64,000 nt of DNA from Mesorhizobium helmanticense (GCF_003034915.1 NZ_PZJX01000026.1:161231-225230); one strand, 5' to 3'. Counted from the stretch's first letter, positions 46,496 to 55,707 are shown. Numbers and translations: made by a program. Notes: generated by a model from the sequence alone, not told the origin.

Positions 46496-47598
46496 TGGCG
46501 GGGCTGGGCACATTTGTCCGCCGGCTGTTTTCGGCTGATGAAGCCGGCATCAGCGTGCCGGCCATGGACGGCGTCTTCAAGCCGGACAATCGGCTGGAAG
46601 AGGCGGAGCGGCTCGTGTCGCTTCCGGCGATCGACAATCTCGTCTCGTCGCCGGCCGGACTGCTCTGCAGCAGCGGCAAGACGCTTTTCCAGCTTGATCC
46701 TGGCGGCGCCAGCCTTTCGCCTGTCGCGATAGCGGAGTTCGCGGCGCCGATCAGCTTTGTCGCATCTGCGCCCGATGGCCGCCTTGCGGTGGGGATCGAG
46801 GGTGAGGGCCTGCAGACCGGGCAGCCAGGCGCCTGGAAGCGCGTCGACCTCCCAGGCGACATCGCATCCTGCCTGACCGCCGGCGTCTTTGCAGCGGATG
46901 GCTCGCTTTACGTGTGTGTCGGCTCCCGCAGGCACCCGGCGCGCGATTGGAAGCGCGATCTGATGGAGGGCGGCAGCAGCGGCATGGTTCTCGCCATCGA
47001 TTCGGCCGATGGCTCCCATCGCGAACTTGCAGCCAGATTGGCATTTCCCAACGGCGTGGTCATGCTGGGCAATGGCCATCTGGCGATCAGCGAAAGCTGG
47101 CGCCACCGCATCGTCGCCGTCGATCCGAAATCTCCGCGTCCGGTAGCGATGCTGGAGGACCTGCCGGCCTATCCGTCGCGTCTGTCGCCCTCTTCCGAGG
47201 GCGGTTTCTGGATGGCGCTGTTTGCGCCGTGCCGCCAGCTTTTCGAACTGGTGCTGCGCGAGGACGACTATCGCCGCGAAATGATGGCGACGATTGATCC
47301 CGGCGAATGGATCGGGCCGGAACTCGCCGGGTCGGCACGGCCGGATCAGCCGCTGAGCCAGGGTTCGGTCCGGCAGATGGGCGTGCTGAAGCCGTGGGCG
47401 CCGTCACGCTCCTACGGCCTCGTCGCGCGCTGCGACGACAGCGGCCTGCCCAGGGAAAGCTGGCACAGCCGCGCCGACGGCAGCATGCATGGCATCACTT
47501 CCGTCTGCGAGCACGGCGGCAGCGTCTACGCCGCCTCTCGCGGCTCCGGCACGCTGCTGCGCCTGCCCGGCGCGATATCCGGCGGGGGTCTCGCATGA
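46495..47598 (+). CDS. SMP-30/strictosidine-synthase-like protein, stand-alone
   Basis: 367 residues from ATG 46495, which overlaps the previous stop (TGATG). Six-bladed propeller related to the C-terminal half of the upstream fusion: IDNLVSSPAGLLCSSGKTLFQL, LAARLAFPNGVVMLGNGHLAIS, LEDLPAYPSRLSPSSEGGFWMALF and a late GITSVCEHGGSVYAAS matching STCEHKGWLYLGG of the fusion. No signal peptide. The expected NGV and propeller motifs are retained, but DxPDDLD-type wording is weaker, so it may differ in activity. Probable lactonase in the same operon; might work on a second lactone or be a partly redundant copy. Confidence 0.8.
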   Translation: MAGLGTFVRRLFSADEAGISVPAMDGVFKPDNRLEEAERLVSLPAIDNLVSSPAGLLCSSGKTLFQLDPGGASLSPVAIAEFAAPISFVASAPDGRLAVGIEGEGLQTGQPGAWKRVDLPGDIASCLTAGVFAADGSLYVCVGSRRHPARDWKRDLMEGGSSGMVLAIDSADGSHRELAARLAFPNGVVMLGNGHLAISESWRHRIVAVDPKSPRPVAMLEDLPAYPSRLSPSSEGGFWMALFAPCRQLFELVLREDDYRREMMATIDPGEWIGPELAGSARPDQPLSQGSVRQMGVLKPWAPSRSYGLVARCDDSGLPRESWHSRADGSMHGITSVCEHGGSVYAASRGSGTLLRLPGAISGGGLA

Positions 47599-49091
47599 CT
47601 GACGTTGTCGAGTTCCGCAAGGCGACCAAGGCCTTCGCCGGCAACGCAGCGGTGCGCGACGTCGATTTCACGCTACGGCAAGGCGAGGTCCATGCGCTGC
47701 TCGGCGAGAACGGCGCGGGGAAGTCGACGCTGACCAAGGTGCTGGCGGGCCTCTATCCGCTGACCTCCGGCGAGATGCTGATCGACGGCAAGCCGGTCAG
47801 CTTTTCGTCGCCGGGCGACGCCATGAAACACGGCATCGCCATGGTGTTCCAGGAGACCAATCTCATCCCGTCGATGAACGTCGCCCAGAACATCTTCCTG
47901 GGCGAAGAAAGCTTCTTCAACCGGTTGCGCGGCGTCAACATCAAGGCGCAGCAGCATTTGCAGCGACTGAACTTCCATGTCGAGCCGACCGCGCTGGTGT
48001 CGACGCTCGGCGCCGCCAAGAAGCAGATGGTCGAGATCGCCCGCGCCGTCCACCACAATGCCCGCATCTTCATCTTCGACGAGCCGACGGCGACGCTGAC
48101 GCCGGAGGAAAAGCAGCACTTCTTCGCCCTGGTCGAACGGCTGAAGGGCGAGGGCGCCTCCATCATCTTCATTTCGCATGCGCTGGAAGAGGCGCTGTCG
48201 ATCGCCGACCGCATCAGCGTGCTGCGCGACGGCGCGCTGATCGTCACCGACGAAGCCCGCAATCTCACCCGCGAGAAGATCGTCCAGGCGATGGTCGGCC
48301 GACAGCTGACGGACGCGCTCTATGGCGACGCCGCCAAACGCGTCGCGCGCGCACCGCGCGAAAAGGTGCTGACGCTCGAAAACGTCTCGATGGGCAAGGC
48401 GGTGCGCAGCGCCACGCTGTCGGTGTTTGCCGGCCAGGTGACCGGGCTGTTCGGCCTGGTCGGCGCCGGCCGCACCGAGATGATGAAGATCGCGGCGGGC
48501 GTTTTGAAACGCGACTTCTTCCATGGCGGCCGCATCACGCTGCGAGGCGAGGTGGTGCGCTTCCGCGTGCCGCGACAGGCGGTGCGGCGCGGCGTCGCCT
48601 ACATCACCGAGGACCGCAAACTCGACGGCCTGTTCGACACGATGGGCATCGCCCAGAACGTATTTTTGGGCAAGCTGGCCAAGGGCTCCAATCCGGTCTC
48701 GGTGATCGGCCTCAATGAGGCGCGCCGGCAATCGGCCGAATGGATCGAGACCATGAAGGTCCGCTCGATCGGCGCCAATGCGCGCTTGGTCGAGCTTTCC
48801 GGCGGCAACCAGCAGAAAGTGGTCATCGCCAAATCGCTGATCCAGGCGCCGTCGCTGATCATCTTCGACGAGCCGACGCGCGGCGTCGACGTCGGCGCCA
48901 TCGCCGAGATCCACCAGATCATCGAGCGGCTTGCCGATGCCGGCGCGGGCGTCGTCGTCATCTCGTCCTATCTTCCCGAAATCCTCAACCTCTCGGACCG
49001 TATCCTGGTGGCGCGCCAGGGCCGCATCGTCGAGGAGATGACCATCGACGAGGCCTCCGAAGAAAAGATCATGTATGCCGCCGTCCATTGA
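47595..49091 (+). CDS. ABC transporter ATP-binding protein, RbsA-like (mevalonate operon)
   Basis: 498 residues from ATG 47595 (overlaps previous stop, ATGA); the open frame extends upstream to 47307 in another gene's territory. First nucleotide-binding domain: GENGAGKSTLTKVLAG, ARIFIFDEPTATL; second: degenerate GLVGAGRTEMMKIAAG, signature ELSGGNQQKVVIAKSL, LIIFDEPTRGVDVG. Completes the importer with permeases at 42305 and 44381 and the binding protein at 43350. Its 3' end overlaps the HMG-CoA lyase start by 17 bases. Confidence 0.92.
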   Translation: MTDVVEFRKATKAFAGNAAVRDVDFTLRQGEVHALLGENGAGKSTLTKVLAGLYPLTSGEMLIDGKPVSFSSPGDAMKHGIAMVFQETNLIPSMNVAQNIFLGEESFFNRLRGVNIKAQQHLQRLNFHVEPTALVSTLGAAKKQMVEIARAVHHNARIFIFDEPTATLTPEEKQHFFALVERLKGEGASIIFISHALEEALSIADRISVLRDGALIVTDEARNLTREKIVQAMVGRQLTDALYGDAAKRVARAPREKVLTLENVSMGKAVRSATLSVFAGQVTGLFGLVGAGRTEMMKIAAGVLKRDFFHGGRITLRGEVVRFRVPRQAVRRGVAYITEDRKLDGLFDTMGIAQNVFLGKLAKGSNPVSVIGLNEARRQSAEWIETMKVRSIGANARLVELSGGNQQKVVIAKSLIQAPSLIIFDEPTRGVDVGAIAEIHQIIERLADAGAGVVVISSYLPEILNLSDRILVARQGRIVEEMTIDEASEEKIMYAAVH

Positions 49092-49965
49092 ACAGCCCGG
49101 CGGGGACCGGCAGGTCACGATCGTCGAAGTCGGTCCGCGCGACGGGCTGCAGAACGAAAAGCGGCTGGTCTCGACCGGTGAAAAGCTGCGCCTGATCGGC
49201 ATGCTGGCCGATTGCGGCTTTGCCCGCATCGAAGCGACGGCGTTCGTCTCGCCGAAATGGGTGCCGCAGATGGCCGACCACGAGGCGGTCATGCGCGGTG
49301 CTGCGCGGCGTGCGGGTCTTGTGCTGTCCGCCCTGGTGCCCAACGAGCAAGGTGCCCGCGCCGCGATTGCGGCCGGCGCGCAAGAACTCGCTGTGTTCAC
49401 CAGCGCTTCGGAGACGTTTTCGAAACGAAACACCAATTGCACGATCGAGGAAGGGCTCGCCCGTTTCGTGCCGGTGATGGCGCTGGCCGCGGAACACGCC
49501 TTGCCGGTGCGGGGCTATGTTTCCTGCGCCGTCGATTGCCCCTATGAAGGCCCGATCGAACCCGGCGCGGTCGCAAAGGTCGTCGCTCGGCTGCGCGATC
49601 TCGGCTGCGCCGAAATCGCCGTCGCCGACACGATCGGCAGGGCGACGCCGGAGCGCGTGCATGCCATGGTGCTGGCCACCCTCGAAGAGGCTGAGGCTGC
49701 GCGGCTGGCCGGCCATTTCCACGACACCAGCGGCCTCGCGCTCGCTAACGTCGACGCCGCCTGGGATCTCGGGCTCAGGGTCTTCGATTCCGCTGCCGGT
49801 GGCCTGGGTGGCTGTCCCTATGCGCCTGGTGCCGCAGGCAATCTTCGAAGCGGTGCCCTGGTGGAGCACTTTGCGTCGAGAGGGATCGCGACCGGGGTCA
49901 ATCGCGAGTTGCTGGCCGAGATAGAAAACATGCTCGCCGAAGGCGCTTTTTTCAGCGAGCTGTGA
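49075..49965 (+). CDS. mvaB: Hydroxymethylglutaryl-CoA lyase
   Basis: 296 residues, TIM-barrel HMGL/DRE family. R22-D23 in VEVGPRDGLQNEK, metal histidines H214 and H216 in AGHFHDTSGLALAN, and catalytic C247 in the signature loop GGLGGCPYAPGAAGN with N256. It cleaves HMG-CoA to acetoacetate and acetyl-CoA. Last gene of the operon headed by the HMG-CoA reductase; the same pair (mvaA, mvaB) forms the mevalonate-degradation operon of Pseudomonas mevalonii. HMG-CoA lyases also serve leucine breakdown, but no leucine-pathway gene is adjacent, so mevalonate is preferred. Confidence 0.93.
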   Translation: MPPSIEQPGGDRQVTIVEVGPRDGLQNEKRLVSTGEKLRLIGMLADCGFARIEATAFVSPKWVPQMADHEAVMRGAARRAGLVLSALVPNEQGARAAIAAGAQELAVFTSASETFSKRNTNCTIEEGLARFVPVMALAAEHALPVRGYVSCAVDCPYEGPIEPGAVAKVVARLRDLGCAEIAVADTIGRATPERVHAMVLATLEEAEAARLAGHFHDTSGLALANVDAAWDLGLRVFDSAAGGLGGCPYAPGAAGNLRSGALVEHFASRGIATGVNRELLAEIENMLAEGAFFSEL

Positions 49966-49995
49966 GCATTCAAACCATCTGGCCGATCAAGGCTC

Positions 49996-50226
49996 TCATG
50001 GAGCGTCCGGCGACGCCTTGCGATAGGGGCCTGCCAGCATGGCTGAGAGGTCAAAGCGCAAGATGTTCCTGCCCGGATCGAAATCCGGGATGGGCATCGG
50101 TGCGAAGTAGACAAGTGTGGTGTCATACGCCGGACAAGTGACCCGCGCGAGGCGGATCGCAATCAGCGGAGGCAGGGCTTCCAACTGAATTTGCAGCGGC
50201 GAATGGCTCCCGAGATGCTGATCCAA
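49996..50226 (-). CDS. Small hypothetical protein
   Basis: 76 residues beginning at a TTG preceded by GGAGG with a 7-base gap. The middle contains a hydrophobic stretch LEALPPLIAIRLARV and then TTLVYFAPMPIPDFDPG. No family recognised. The good ribosome-binding site and lack of competing frame are the only support; it could be spurious. The gap 49966-50392 otherwise shows nothing clear. Confidence 0.35.
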   Translation of the reverse strand: MDQHLGSHSPLQIQLEALPPLIAIRLARVTCPAYDTTLVYFAPMPIPDFDPGRNILRFDLSAMLAGPYRKASPDAP

Positions 50227-50392
50227 TATCGCACCTCCGACCTTAGTTCAAAATGGCTCAGCGGATACGCATGATAAGCGGGCGCATGCCAATTTGGTCA
50301 GCGTGATCACCTTCACGGAAGCAGTCTTCCAAATCGCTAAAATGATTACGCTGCACAACTCCCGATGGGCTAGCAGCAGGAGGACAGACCAA

Positions 50393-50830
50393 ATGACCAC
50401 GTACCGCATAAGTTGGGGATTGCTCGCGGCGCGCCGCATTGCGGCGGCGCGCGGGCTCGATCCGTTCGACGGCGAAGCCTTCGCCCGCTCGCTCGCGCCC
50501 CGCATTCTTGAGATCGCGCATGCAATCATGCAGATTGAACCGCGCCGTGGGCCGCGCGAGATCGCGCTGCATCAGTTGCGTGAGGTGATAGGCCGCCACG
50601 CCGCCGATATCCCCGATCTGGTGGTTTCGGAAAACATCGCCCAGGCGGCCGTATGGCTGCTCCGCTGGGCGCAGGAAGGTCCAAGTCTAGCCGCCGACAA
50701 TCCCAAGCCGGAGCGTACCTTGCTGCGCAACATGCGGATGACCGTCTTTCTTGCCGATGGCTGCGCGAAAGAGTGGGACAGGGTTGTTGAGATAGACCGC
50801 CATCCCACTCGACATGACGGCCGCAGATGA
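50393..50830 (+). CDS. Hypothetical protein
   Basis: 145 residues from ATG 50393 with an AGGAGG site eight bases upstream; an open frame back to 50294 exists but lacks such a site. Predicted mostly helical (ISWGLLAARRIAAARGLDPF, ILEIAHAIMQIEPRRGPREI) and soluble, with acidic and basic residues mixed. No family recognised and no functional neighbour: it lies between the mevalonate operon and the autotransporter. Confidence 0.6.
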   Translation: MTTYRISWGLLAARRIAAARGLDPFDGEAFARSLAPRILEIAHAIMQIEPRRGPREIALHQLREVIGRHAADIPDLVVSENIAQAAVWLLRWAQEGPSLAADNPKPERTLLRNMRMTVFLADGCAKEWDRVVEIDRHPTRHDGRR

Positions 50831-51137
50831 CTTGAGCGGGGAGGCCCCCAAGCCCGCCTCAAAAAAGGATTTTCACCCATCCCCGATGCTGTGCGGTCCC
50901 TAGGAACCCTTCGCGCCGATCGAGATTAACGTCTGCTTTCCCCGATTCGCTCTTAGGCTCTCTGGCTGGAAAGGATGCTTGGCGGGAGCTTCTCTCAAGA
51001 GTAACCGCAACGGCTGGCATCTTGCTATGGTGCGGCGATGAGAATCTTCAAGTTACTTTGGCCGACTGGACAGCTGGATCTATTCGAATAATTGTCATCT
51101 CCACAATGATTCGCTGCTGCTATCCATTTCACGTCCA
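50831..51137. other. Intergenic region before the autotransporter gene
   Basis: 307 bases. An imperfect inverted repeat (TTGAGCGGG with CCCGCCTCAA, about 50832-50862) follows the hypothetical gene but is followed by A rather than T on the plus strand. No gene, promoter or operator could be named with confidence; a 17-codon frame at 51038 lacks support. Confidence 0.4.
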
Positions 51138-54100
51138 ATGATCCGCCTGTTCAGACCGGCAGAATCGGGCGAAATGTGTGCCAGATCGACCGTTGCAATG
51201 GCTATTTGTCCCTTCGCCGCCGTTTTCCTGCTCCAGCCTGTGAGTTCAGGGGCACAGGAGCACGTGCCGCAGCCATTCCAGATTCGATCTTCGGATGTGA
51301 ACCCGAAATCCTCGGCCGGTGATGGCAACGCGCCTTTCGCAATTACCGCCGATGACGTGGCCCCTAAATTAACCTCGAGCGGTAGTGTCACGACCTATCA
51401 GGGAACGGAATCGGCCGGCGAAGCGGCAATCACCAACAACGAGAACGACAGGGTGGAATTCCTCGACCAGAGCACCGCGGCTCAGGCGACCATCGTAAAC
51501 AATTCAGGCGGCAGCGCGCATTTTTCCGACCAGTCGACGGCGGGGAGTGCGTTCATGACCAACAATGCCGACAGCCTGATCGAATTCACCGGCCAATCCA
51601 CGGCGGCGGGATCGAACATCACGAACAATGAAGGCGGCAAGATTTCCTTCGACGATGACGCCGGTGGCGGCAACGCCGCGATCGCCAATAACGGCTCGAT
51701 CGCCTTCCAGGGCAACGCCAGCGCCGAACAGGCAAACATCGTCAGCAATGCCGGTGCTACCGTTTCGTTTTCGGGAAATGCCACTGCCGGCACCGCCCAG
51801 ATCACCAACAATGGCGGCTTGAATTTTGAAGGGAGTTCGAGCGCGGGCCAGAGCCTGATCACCAACAATGAGGGTGCCGCGACGCGTTTTTCCGGCAACA
51901 GTTCGGCCGCGACCGCGGCAATCACCAACAATGGCGGCGTCACCTTCACGGACGATGCCACCGCCGGTTCGGCGAGCATCATCAACAATCAGTCCGGTGA
52001 GGTTGCCTTCTCCGGCAATGCCTCTGCCGGGACGGCTTTCATGGCCAATAGCGGACAGCTCGATTTTGCCGGCTCCAGTTCGGCCGGCACCGCGGAGGTC
52101 GTCAACAATGCAAGCGGTGTCGTGACGCTTTCGGGCTCGGCCACGCTGGCCAATGCCTCCGTCAACAATGGCGGGTTGGTGGATTTCTCCGGCAATGCAT
52201 CAGCGGGCGCTGCCACCATCGTGACGGGGCCAGCCGGCCGGACGGTTTTTCGCGAGCTGAGCTCGGGCGGCACCGCCGCGCTGGAGACGAACCTGGGCGG
52301 AACGGTCGATTTTTCCGGGGTTTCCGATGGACAGATCGAAGTCGGGTCAATCCAGGGGCCGGGGACGTATTATCTCGGTGGCGTCGCCCTCGTCGTCGGA
52401 GGAAACAATTTGTCCACGACAGTCGATGGCGCCATTGTCGACGGCGGATTGTCGGGCGGCACCGGCGGTTCACTGGTCAAGACAGGCGGCGGCACGCTCA
52501 CGCTCTCGGGGCCCAATACCTATACCGGGGCAACGGATGTCAGCGGCGGCGTTCTGCAGGCAGGTGCGGCGGGTGCTCTTTCGGCAAGGTCGGATTTCAT
52601 CGTTGGCGCCGGAGCGCTGCTTGACCTCGCCGGTTTCGACCAGACGATCGGCTCGCTCTCGGGCACAGGATCGGTCGATCTCGTCACCGCCCGGCTGACG
52701 ACAGGCGGGAACGATGCCGACACCGTCTTCGGAGGCACGGCCAGTGGGACCGGCGGCCTTACCAAGACTGGCGCCGGCACCATGGAACTCGCCGGCGTCA
52801 ACGCCTATTCCGGGACGACCGAGGTGGAGCAAGGCGAGCTGCGCGTTTCGGGCTCCATCGCCGCTTCGGCAGTGCAGGTCGATGCCGGCGCCATCCTGAG
52901 CGGCAACGGCACTGTGGGCGCGACGACGGTGGCGGGCACTCTGGCACGGGAAAACGACGGTGGCACGCTGTCGGTCGCTGGCGATCTCGTTCTCGGCCAC
53001 GGTTCCACTTACAGCCTGTCGCTGGATCCGAATGCTGGGGCAAGTCTGTTGACTGTGAACGGCACTGCGACGGTTGAGGGAAGCTCCCTCGTCGTTTCTG
53101 TGATCGGCGACTTCACCATCGAGGGGACCAGCTTCAGAATCCTCTCGGCATCGCAGGTGATCGGCAGTTTTTCCGACGTTCAAAGCGACATGCCGTTCAT
53201 CGACCTCGCGCTGCACTATGGGGGCGGGACCGTCGACCTCGACGTGTCACGCAACAATACAGATTTCACATCGGTCGCCGAAACCGCCAACCAGCGAGCC
53301 GTGGCGGGTGCGCTCGCGGACTTGCCGGACGGTGCGATCGTCGATGCCGTCGTTGCTTCGGCAAGTCCATCCGCGGCGCGTTCGGCGTTCGATGCGCTTT
53401 CGGGCGAGATCTACCCGAGCCTCGCCAATAGCCTGTTGGAAAGCGATGCCGCGCTGCGCGATATCATGCTCGCCCAGGCCAGAAATTCCGCTGCCGAAGA
53501 TGGTTCCCAGACACGGTCACGGCTATGGTTCGATCCCTATCTGGCCGAGATAGCGGGCGGCTCCGACGGCAATGCCGCCAGCAGCCATATAAGTCGCTCC
53601 GGTTTTCTCACGGGTGGCGATCTTAAACTGAGTGAAAACTGGCTGGTTGGCCTTGCGGCGGGTTATGGCGAGAGCGATTTCGACGTCAGCGCACGCGCGT
53701 CGGACGCCAATGTCGACACGCTCAGCATCGGGGCCTATTCGGCATGGGCAGGGTCGGGATTGCGGGGCCGGTTTGGCGGGCTGTATTCCTGGCATGAAAT
53801 CAACTCCGAACGAAGCATCGCCTTTGGAGCGTTCAGGGACAAAGTCAAAGGCAACTACAATGCGCGCTCCGGACAGGTGTTCGGCGAAATCGACTATCCA
53901 TTCAAACTTGCTCGGGCCGAAATTGCGCCGTTCGTCAACCTGACATATGCGCGTTGGGATGCGGATGGCTGGTCCGAAAGCGGCGGTGACGCCGCGCTGG
54001 ACATCCAGGCCTCGCATCTGGACGGCTTGATCACCACGACCGGTTTGCGCATGGGCGCCGAATTTCCCTGGAGCAGCGATCTGCTGGTCCGGCTCGGGGC

Positions 54101-54332
54101 AATGGCCGGCTGGCGCTTCACATCGCTTGGTGGCAGCGGAGAGTGGCACCAGCTCGCCGGCGCGAGCCCATTCTTTATTGGCGGCGTCCCCGTTGAACGA
54201 AACGCTGCTGTACTCGGCGCCGATCTGCGCCTAGCGTTTCGATCGATGTCGCTGGGCCTAGCCTATGATGGATTGCTGGAGCGTGGCTCCCAGTACCAAT
54301 CATATAAAGGCTTCCTCACGGTGAAGTTCTGA
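51138..54332 (+). CDS. Autotransporter (type V secretion) with repeat-rich beta-helical passenger
   Basis: 1064 residues. An extended signal sequence (hydrophobic core VAMAICPFAAVFLLQPVSSGA) leads into a passenger with ~14 short repeats at residues ~90-390, then two autotransporter-associated repeats (LVKTGGGTLTLSGPNTYTGA; LTKTGAGTMELAGVNAYSGT). Residues ~790-1064 are the membrane beta-barrel (TRSRLWFDPYLAEIAGGS, NWLVGLAAGYGESDFDVSAR, GFLTVKF) ending in the aromatic F required by the BAM machinery. ATG 51138 has no strong ribosome-binding site; ATG 51177 (MCARSTVAMA) is an alternative. Expected to display or release a surface adhesin-like fibre. The cellulose operon follows, so both may serve attachment. 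No protease triad was seen in the passenger. Confidence 0.9.
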   Translation: MIRLFRPAESGEMCARSTVAMAICPFAAVFLLQPVSSGAQEHVPQPFQIRSSDVNPKSSAGDGNAPFAITADDVAPKLTSSGSVTTYQGTESAGEAAITNNENDRVEFLDQSTAAQATIVNNSGGSAHFSDQSTAGSAFMTNNADSLIEFTGQSTAAGSNITNNEGGKISFDDDAGGGNAAIANNGSIAFQGNASAEQANIVSNAGATVSFSGNATAGTAQITNNGGLNFEGSSSAGQSLITNNEGAATRFSGNSSAATAAITNNGGVTFTDDATAGSASIINNQSGEVAFSGNASAGTAFMANSGQLDFAGSSSAGTAEVVNNASGVVTLSGSATLANASVNNGGLVDFSGNASAGAATIVTGPAGRTVFRELSSGGTAALETNLGGTVDFSGVSDGQIEVGSIQGPGTYYLGGVALVVGGNNLSTTVDGAIVDGGLSGGTGGSLVKTGGGTLTLSGPNTYTGATDVSGGVLQAGAAGALSARSDFIVGAGALLDLAGFDQTIGSLSGTGSVDLVTARLTTGGNDADTVFGGTASGTGGLTKTGAGTMELAGVNAYSGTTEVEQGELRVSGSIAASAVQVDAGAILSGNGTVGATTVAGTLARENDGGTLSVAGDLVLGHGSTYSLSLDPNAGASLLTVNGTATVEGSSLVVSVIGDFTIEGTSFRILSASQVIGSFSDVQSDMPFIDLALHYGGGTVDLDVSRNNTDFTSVAETANQRAVAGALADLPDGAIVDAVVASASPSAARSAFDALSGEIYPSLANSLLESDAALRDIMLAQARNSAAEDGSQTRSRLWFDPYLAEIAGGSDGNAASSHISRSGFLTGGDLKLSENWLVGLAAGYGESDFDVSARASDANVDTLSIGAYSAWAGSGLRGRFGGLYSWHEINSERSIAFGAFRDKVKGNYNARSGQVFGEIDYPFKLARAEIAPFVNLTYARWDADGWSESGGDAALDIQASHLDGLITTTGLRMGAEFPWSSDLLVRLGAMAGWRFTSLGGSGEWHQLAGASPFFIGGVPVERNAAVLGADLRLAFRSMSLGLAYDGLLERGSQYQSYKGFLTVKF
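51405..52320 (+). repeat. Alternating 21/19-residue tandem repeats in autotransporter passenger
   Basis: About 14 degenerate units of the form S-A-G-x-A-x-I-x-N-N-x-G-x-V-x-F-x-G-N. Units alternate between 21 and 19 residues through the middle of the array, for example ASAEQANIVSNAGATVSFSGN then ATAGTAQITNNGGLNFEGS. At DNA level the copies are diverged (63/57-base units), so this is an old protein repeat, not a recent expansion. Confidence 0.85.
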
Positions 54333-54441
54333 CCAGGGCGAGTTGCAAATTTGACTCGGTTACAGGCTTCTCTTGGGGGCAAGGTTCTTTTGCTGGGATT
54401 ATTCCTTCGTCAAGCAGCGCGAATCTCATAGCGTCGCATGC

Positions 54442-55512
54442 ATGGACTTCGCCGAGGGTCGCCACGTCTGCCCGGTTTTGAGGGAGCGTCTCGATTCAAT
54501 TCGAGGCTCTTGCCTGTGGAGAATTGGCGCGGCGTTCGCCCTGAAGATTGCAAGCCTGGCCCTGGTACTGATGCTTGCCGCTTGCGCCCAGCCTCCGCCG
54601 CTTGTGAATTCGTCCGGAACGAACCTCGTTTCGACCGAAACGGCTTTTGCGTTTCCCGCGCCAGGCGGCCCTGCAATCACCGCCATCATCGAGCGGCGAT
54701 TCACCAATGCCGCCCAGCAGGACATTCTGCTTTCGACATCGGCGCGTACGCCCGGCCAGAACATGTTGAGGGTTCAGTTGTTTGGGCCGGTCGATACATC
54801 GGTCGCCGGGGAAACCCGGCTTCGCGACGGATATCTTCCGATCGGCGATGTCGGGTCGGAGATGCGGAAGCTGCTGCCGGGCATCCGGATGTTGCGTTCG
54901 CCCTATTATGTGCAGAACAAATATGGGCCGTTTGGCTATGCCGCGGGGCGCTCGGCATCGGGTGACACCTGTCTCTACGGCTGGCAGCGTATAAGCTCAA
55001 CCGGCATGACCCAAACCTGGGTGGGGAACAAAGGCTCGATCCAGGTTCGTCTTCGTCTGTGCGACCAGAATGCATCCGAGCAAAGACTTCTCGACGTCAT
55101 GTATGGCTATACGATCACCTCGTCCTTCAAGACGCGCAATTGGAATCCGTATGGCGAGCCCGCCGCGCCAGATGCATCCCTTGGCAAGTCAGGGCAGCCG
55201 ATCTACCCCGTTGGTATTTCGCGTTTCGAGACTGTAACCGGGCCGCCGCCCGCCGCGCAGCCAGGACAGTCAAATGGCCGGGTGTATCGCACCCAGAGGC
55301 AGGCGTCGGTAGAGCCACCTCCAGCTCCCTCGCAGCCAGCGTCCGTGGGGCCAGTCGTGCCACCGCCGCCGGGAGCGGAGAGTGCCAACTCCCAAACGCC
55401 GGCTTCGTCCGTAGCGCCTCCGGTCTCCGCGGCGGATACCGTCGGGAAGGGCCCTGTGCCGATCGTGCCGCCGCCGCCTTGCGTGGCTGACGCGGCGGGC
55501 GGCTGCAAATGA
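54442..55512 (+). CDS. bcsN: Cellulose biosynthesis lipoprotein BcsN
   Basis: 356 residues from ATG 54442; the frame is open from 54373 and a later start is also possible because no good ribosome-binding site is visible. A lipoprotein signal (KIASLALVLMLAACAQPPP, lipobox LAAC) places it at a membrane. The middle region, with RRFTNAAQQDILLSTSARTPGQN, LPIGDVGSEMRKLLPGIRM and DTCLYGWQRI, matches the BcsN family of rhizobial cellulose operons. The last ~100 residues are proline-rich and low-complexity. It precedes bcsA by 195 bases. Its role in cellulose export or assembly is not biochemically defined. Confidence 0.82.
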   Translation: MDFAEGRHVCPVLRERLDSIRGSCLWRIGAAFALKIASLALVLMLAACAQPPPLVNSSGTNLVSTETAFAFPAPGGPAITAIIERRFTNAAQQDILLSTSARTPGQNMLRVQLFGPVDTSVAGETRLRDGYLPIGDVGSEMRKLLPGIRMLRSPYYVQNKYGPFGYAAGRSASGDTCLYGWQRISSTGMTQTWVGNKGSIQVRLRLCDQNASEQRLLDVMYGYTITSSFKTRNWNPYGEPAAPDASLGKSGQPIYPVGISRFETVTGPPPAAQPGQSNGRVYRTQRQASVEPPPAPSQPASVGPVVPPPPGAESANSQTPASSVAPPVSAADTVGKGPVPIVPPPPCVADAAGGCK

Positions 55513-55707
55513 GCGAGTTTACCATTCGCTAACCATACCGAGAACGGGCACGGGCCATGAAGCCGAAATCAACCATTACGTGTTCGGATGCATGGTCGCT
55601 GCGAGTGGTGGCGCACCCCACAAAAAAGCTGGGAACGCAGGGGCGCAGCCGGGGACCGGGACGCGATTGAACCGACAGGTGGCAAGCGTCCGAATGTAGA
55701 GGCGTGA

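Noticed and set aside
50832..50866. Intrinsic terminator after the hypothetical gene
   Set aside because: The imperfect stem is followed by A residues, not T, on the plus strand, and on the minus strand the T-run precedes the stem.
51405..52320. CRISPR array
   Set aside because: The periodicity is in-frame protein repeats with diverged DNA; there are no identical repeats or unique spacers and no cas genes.
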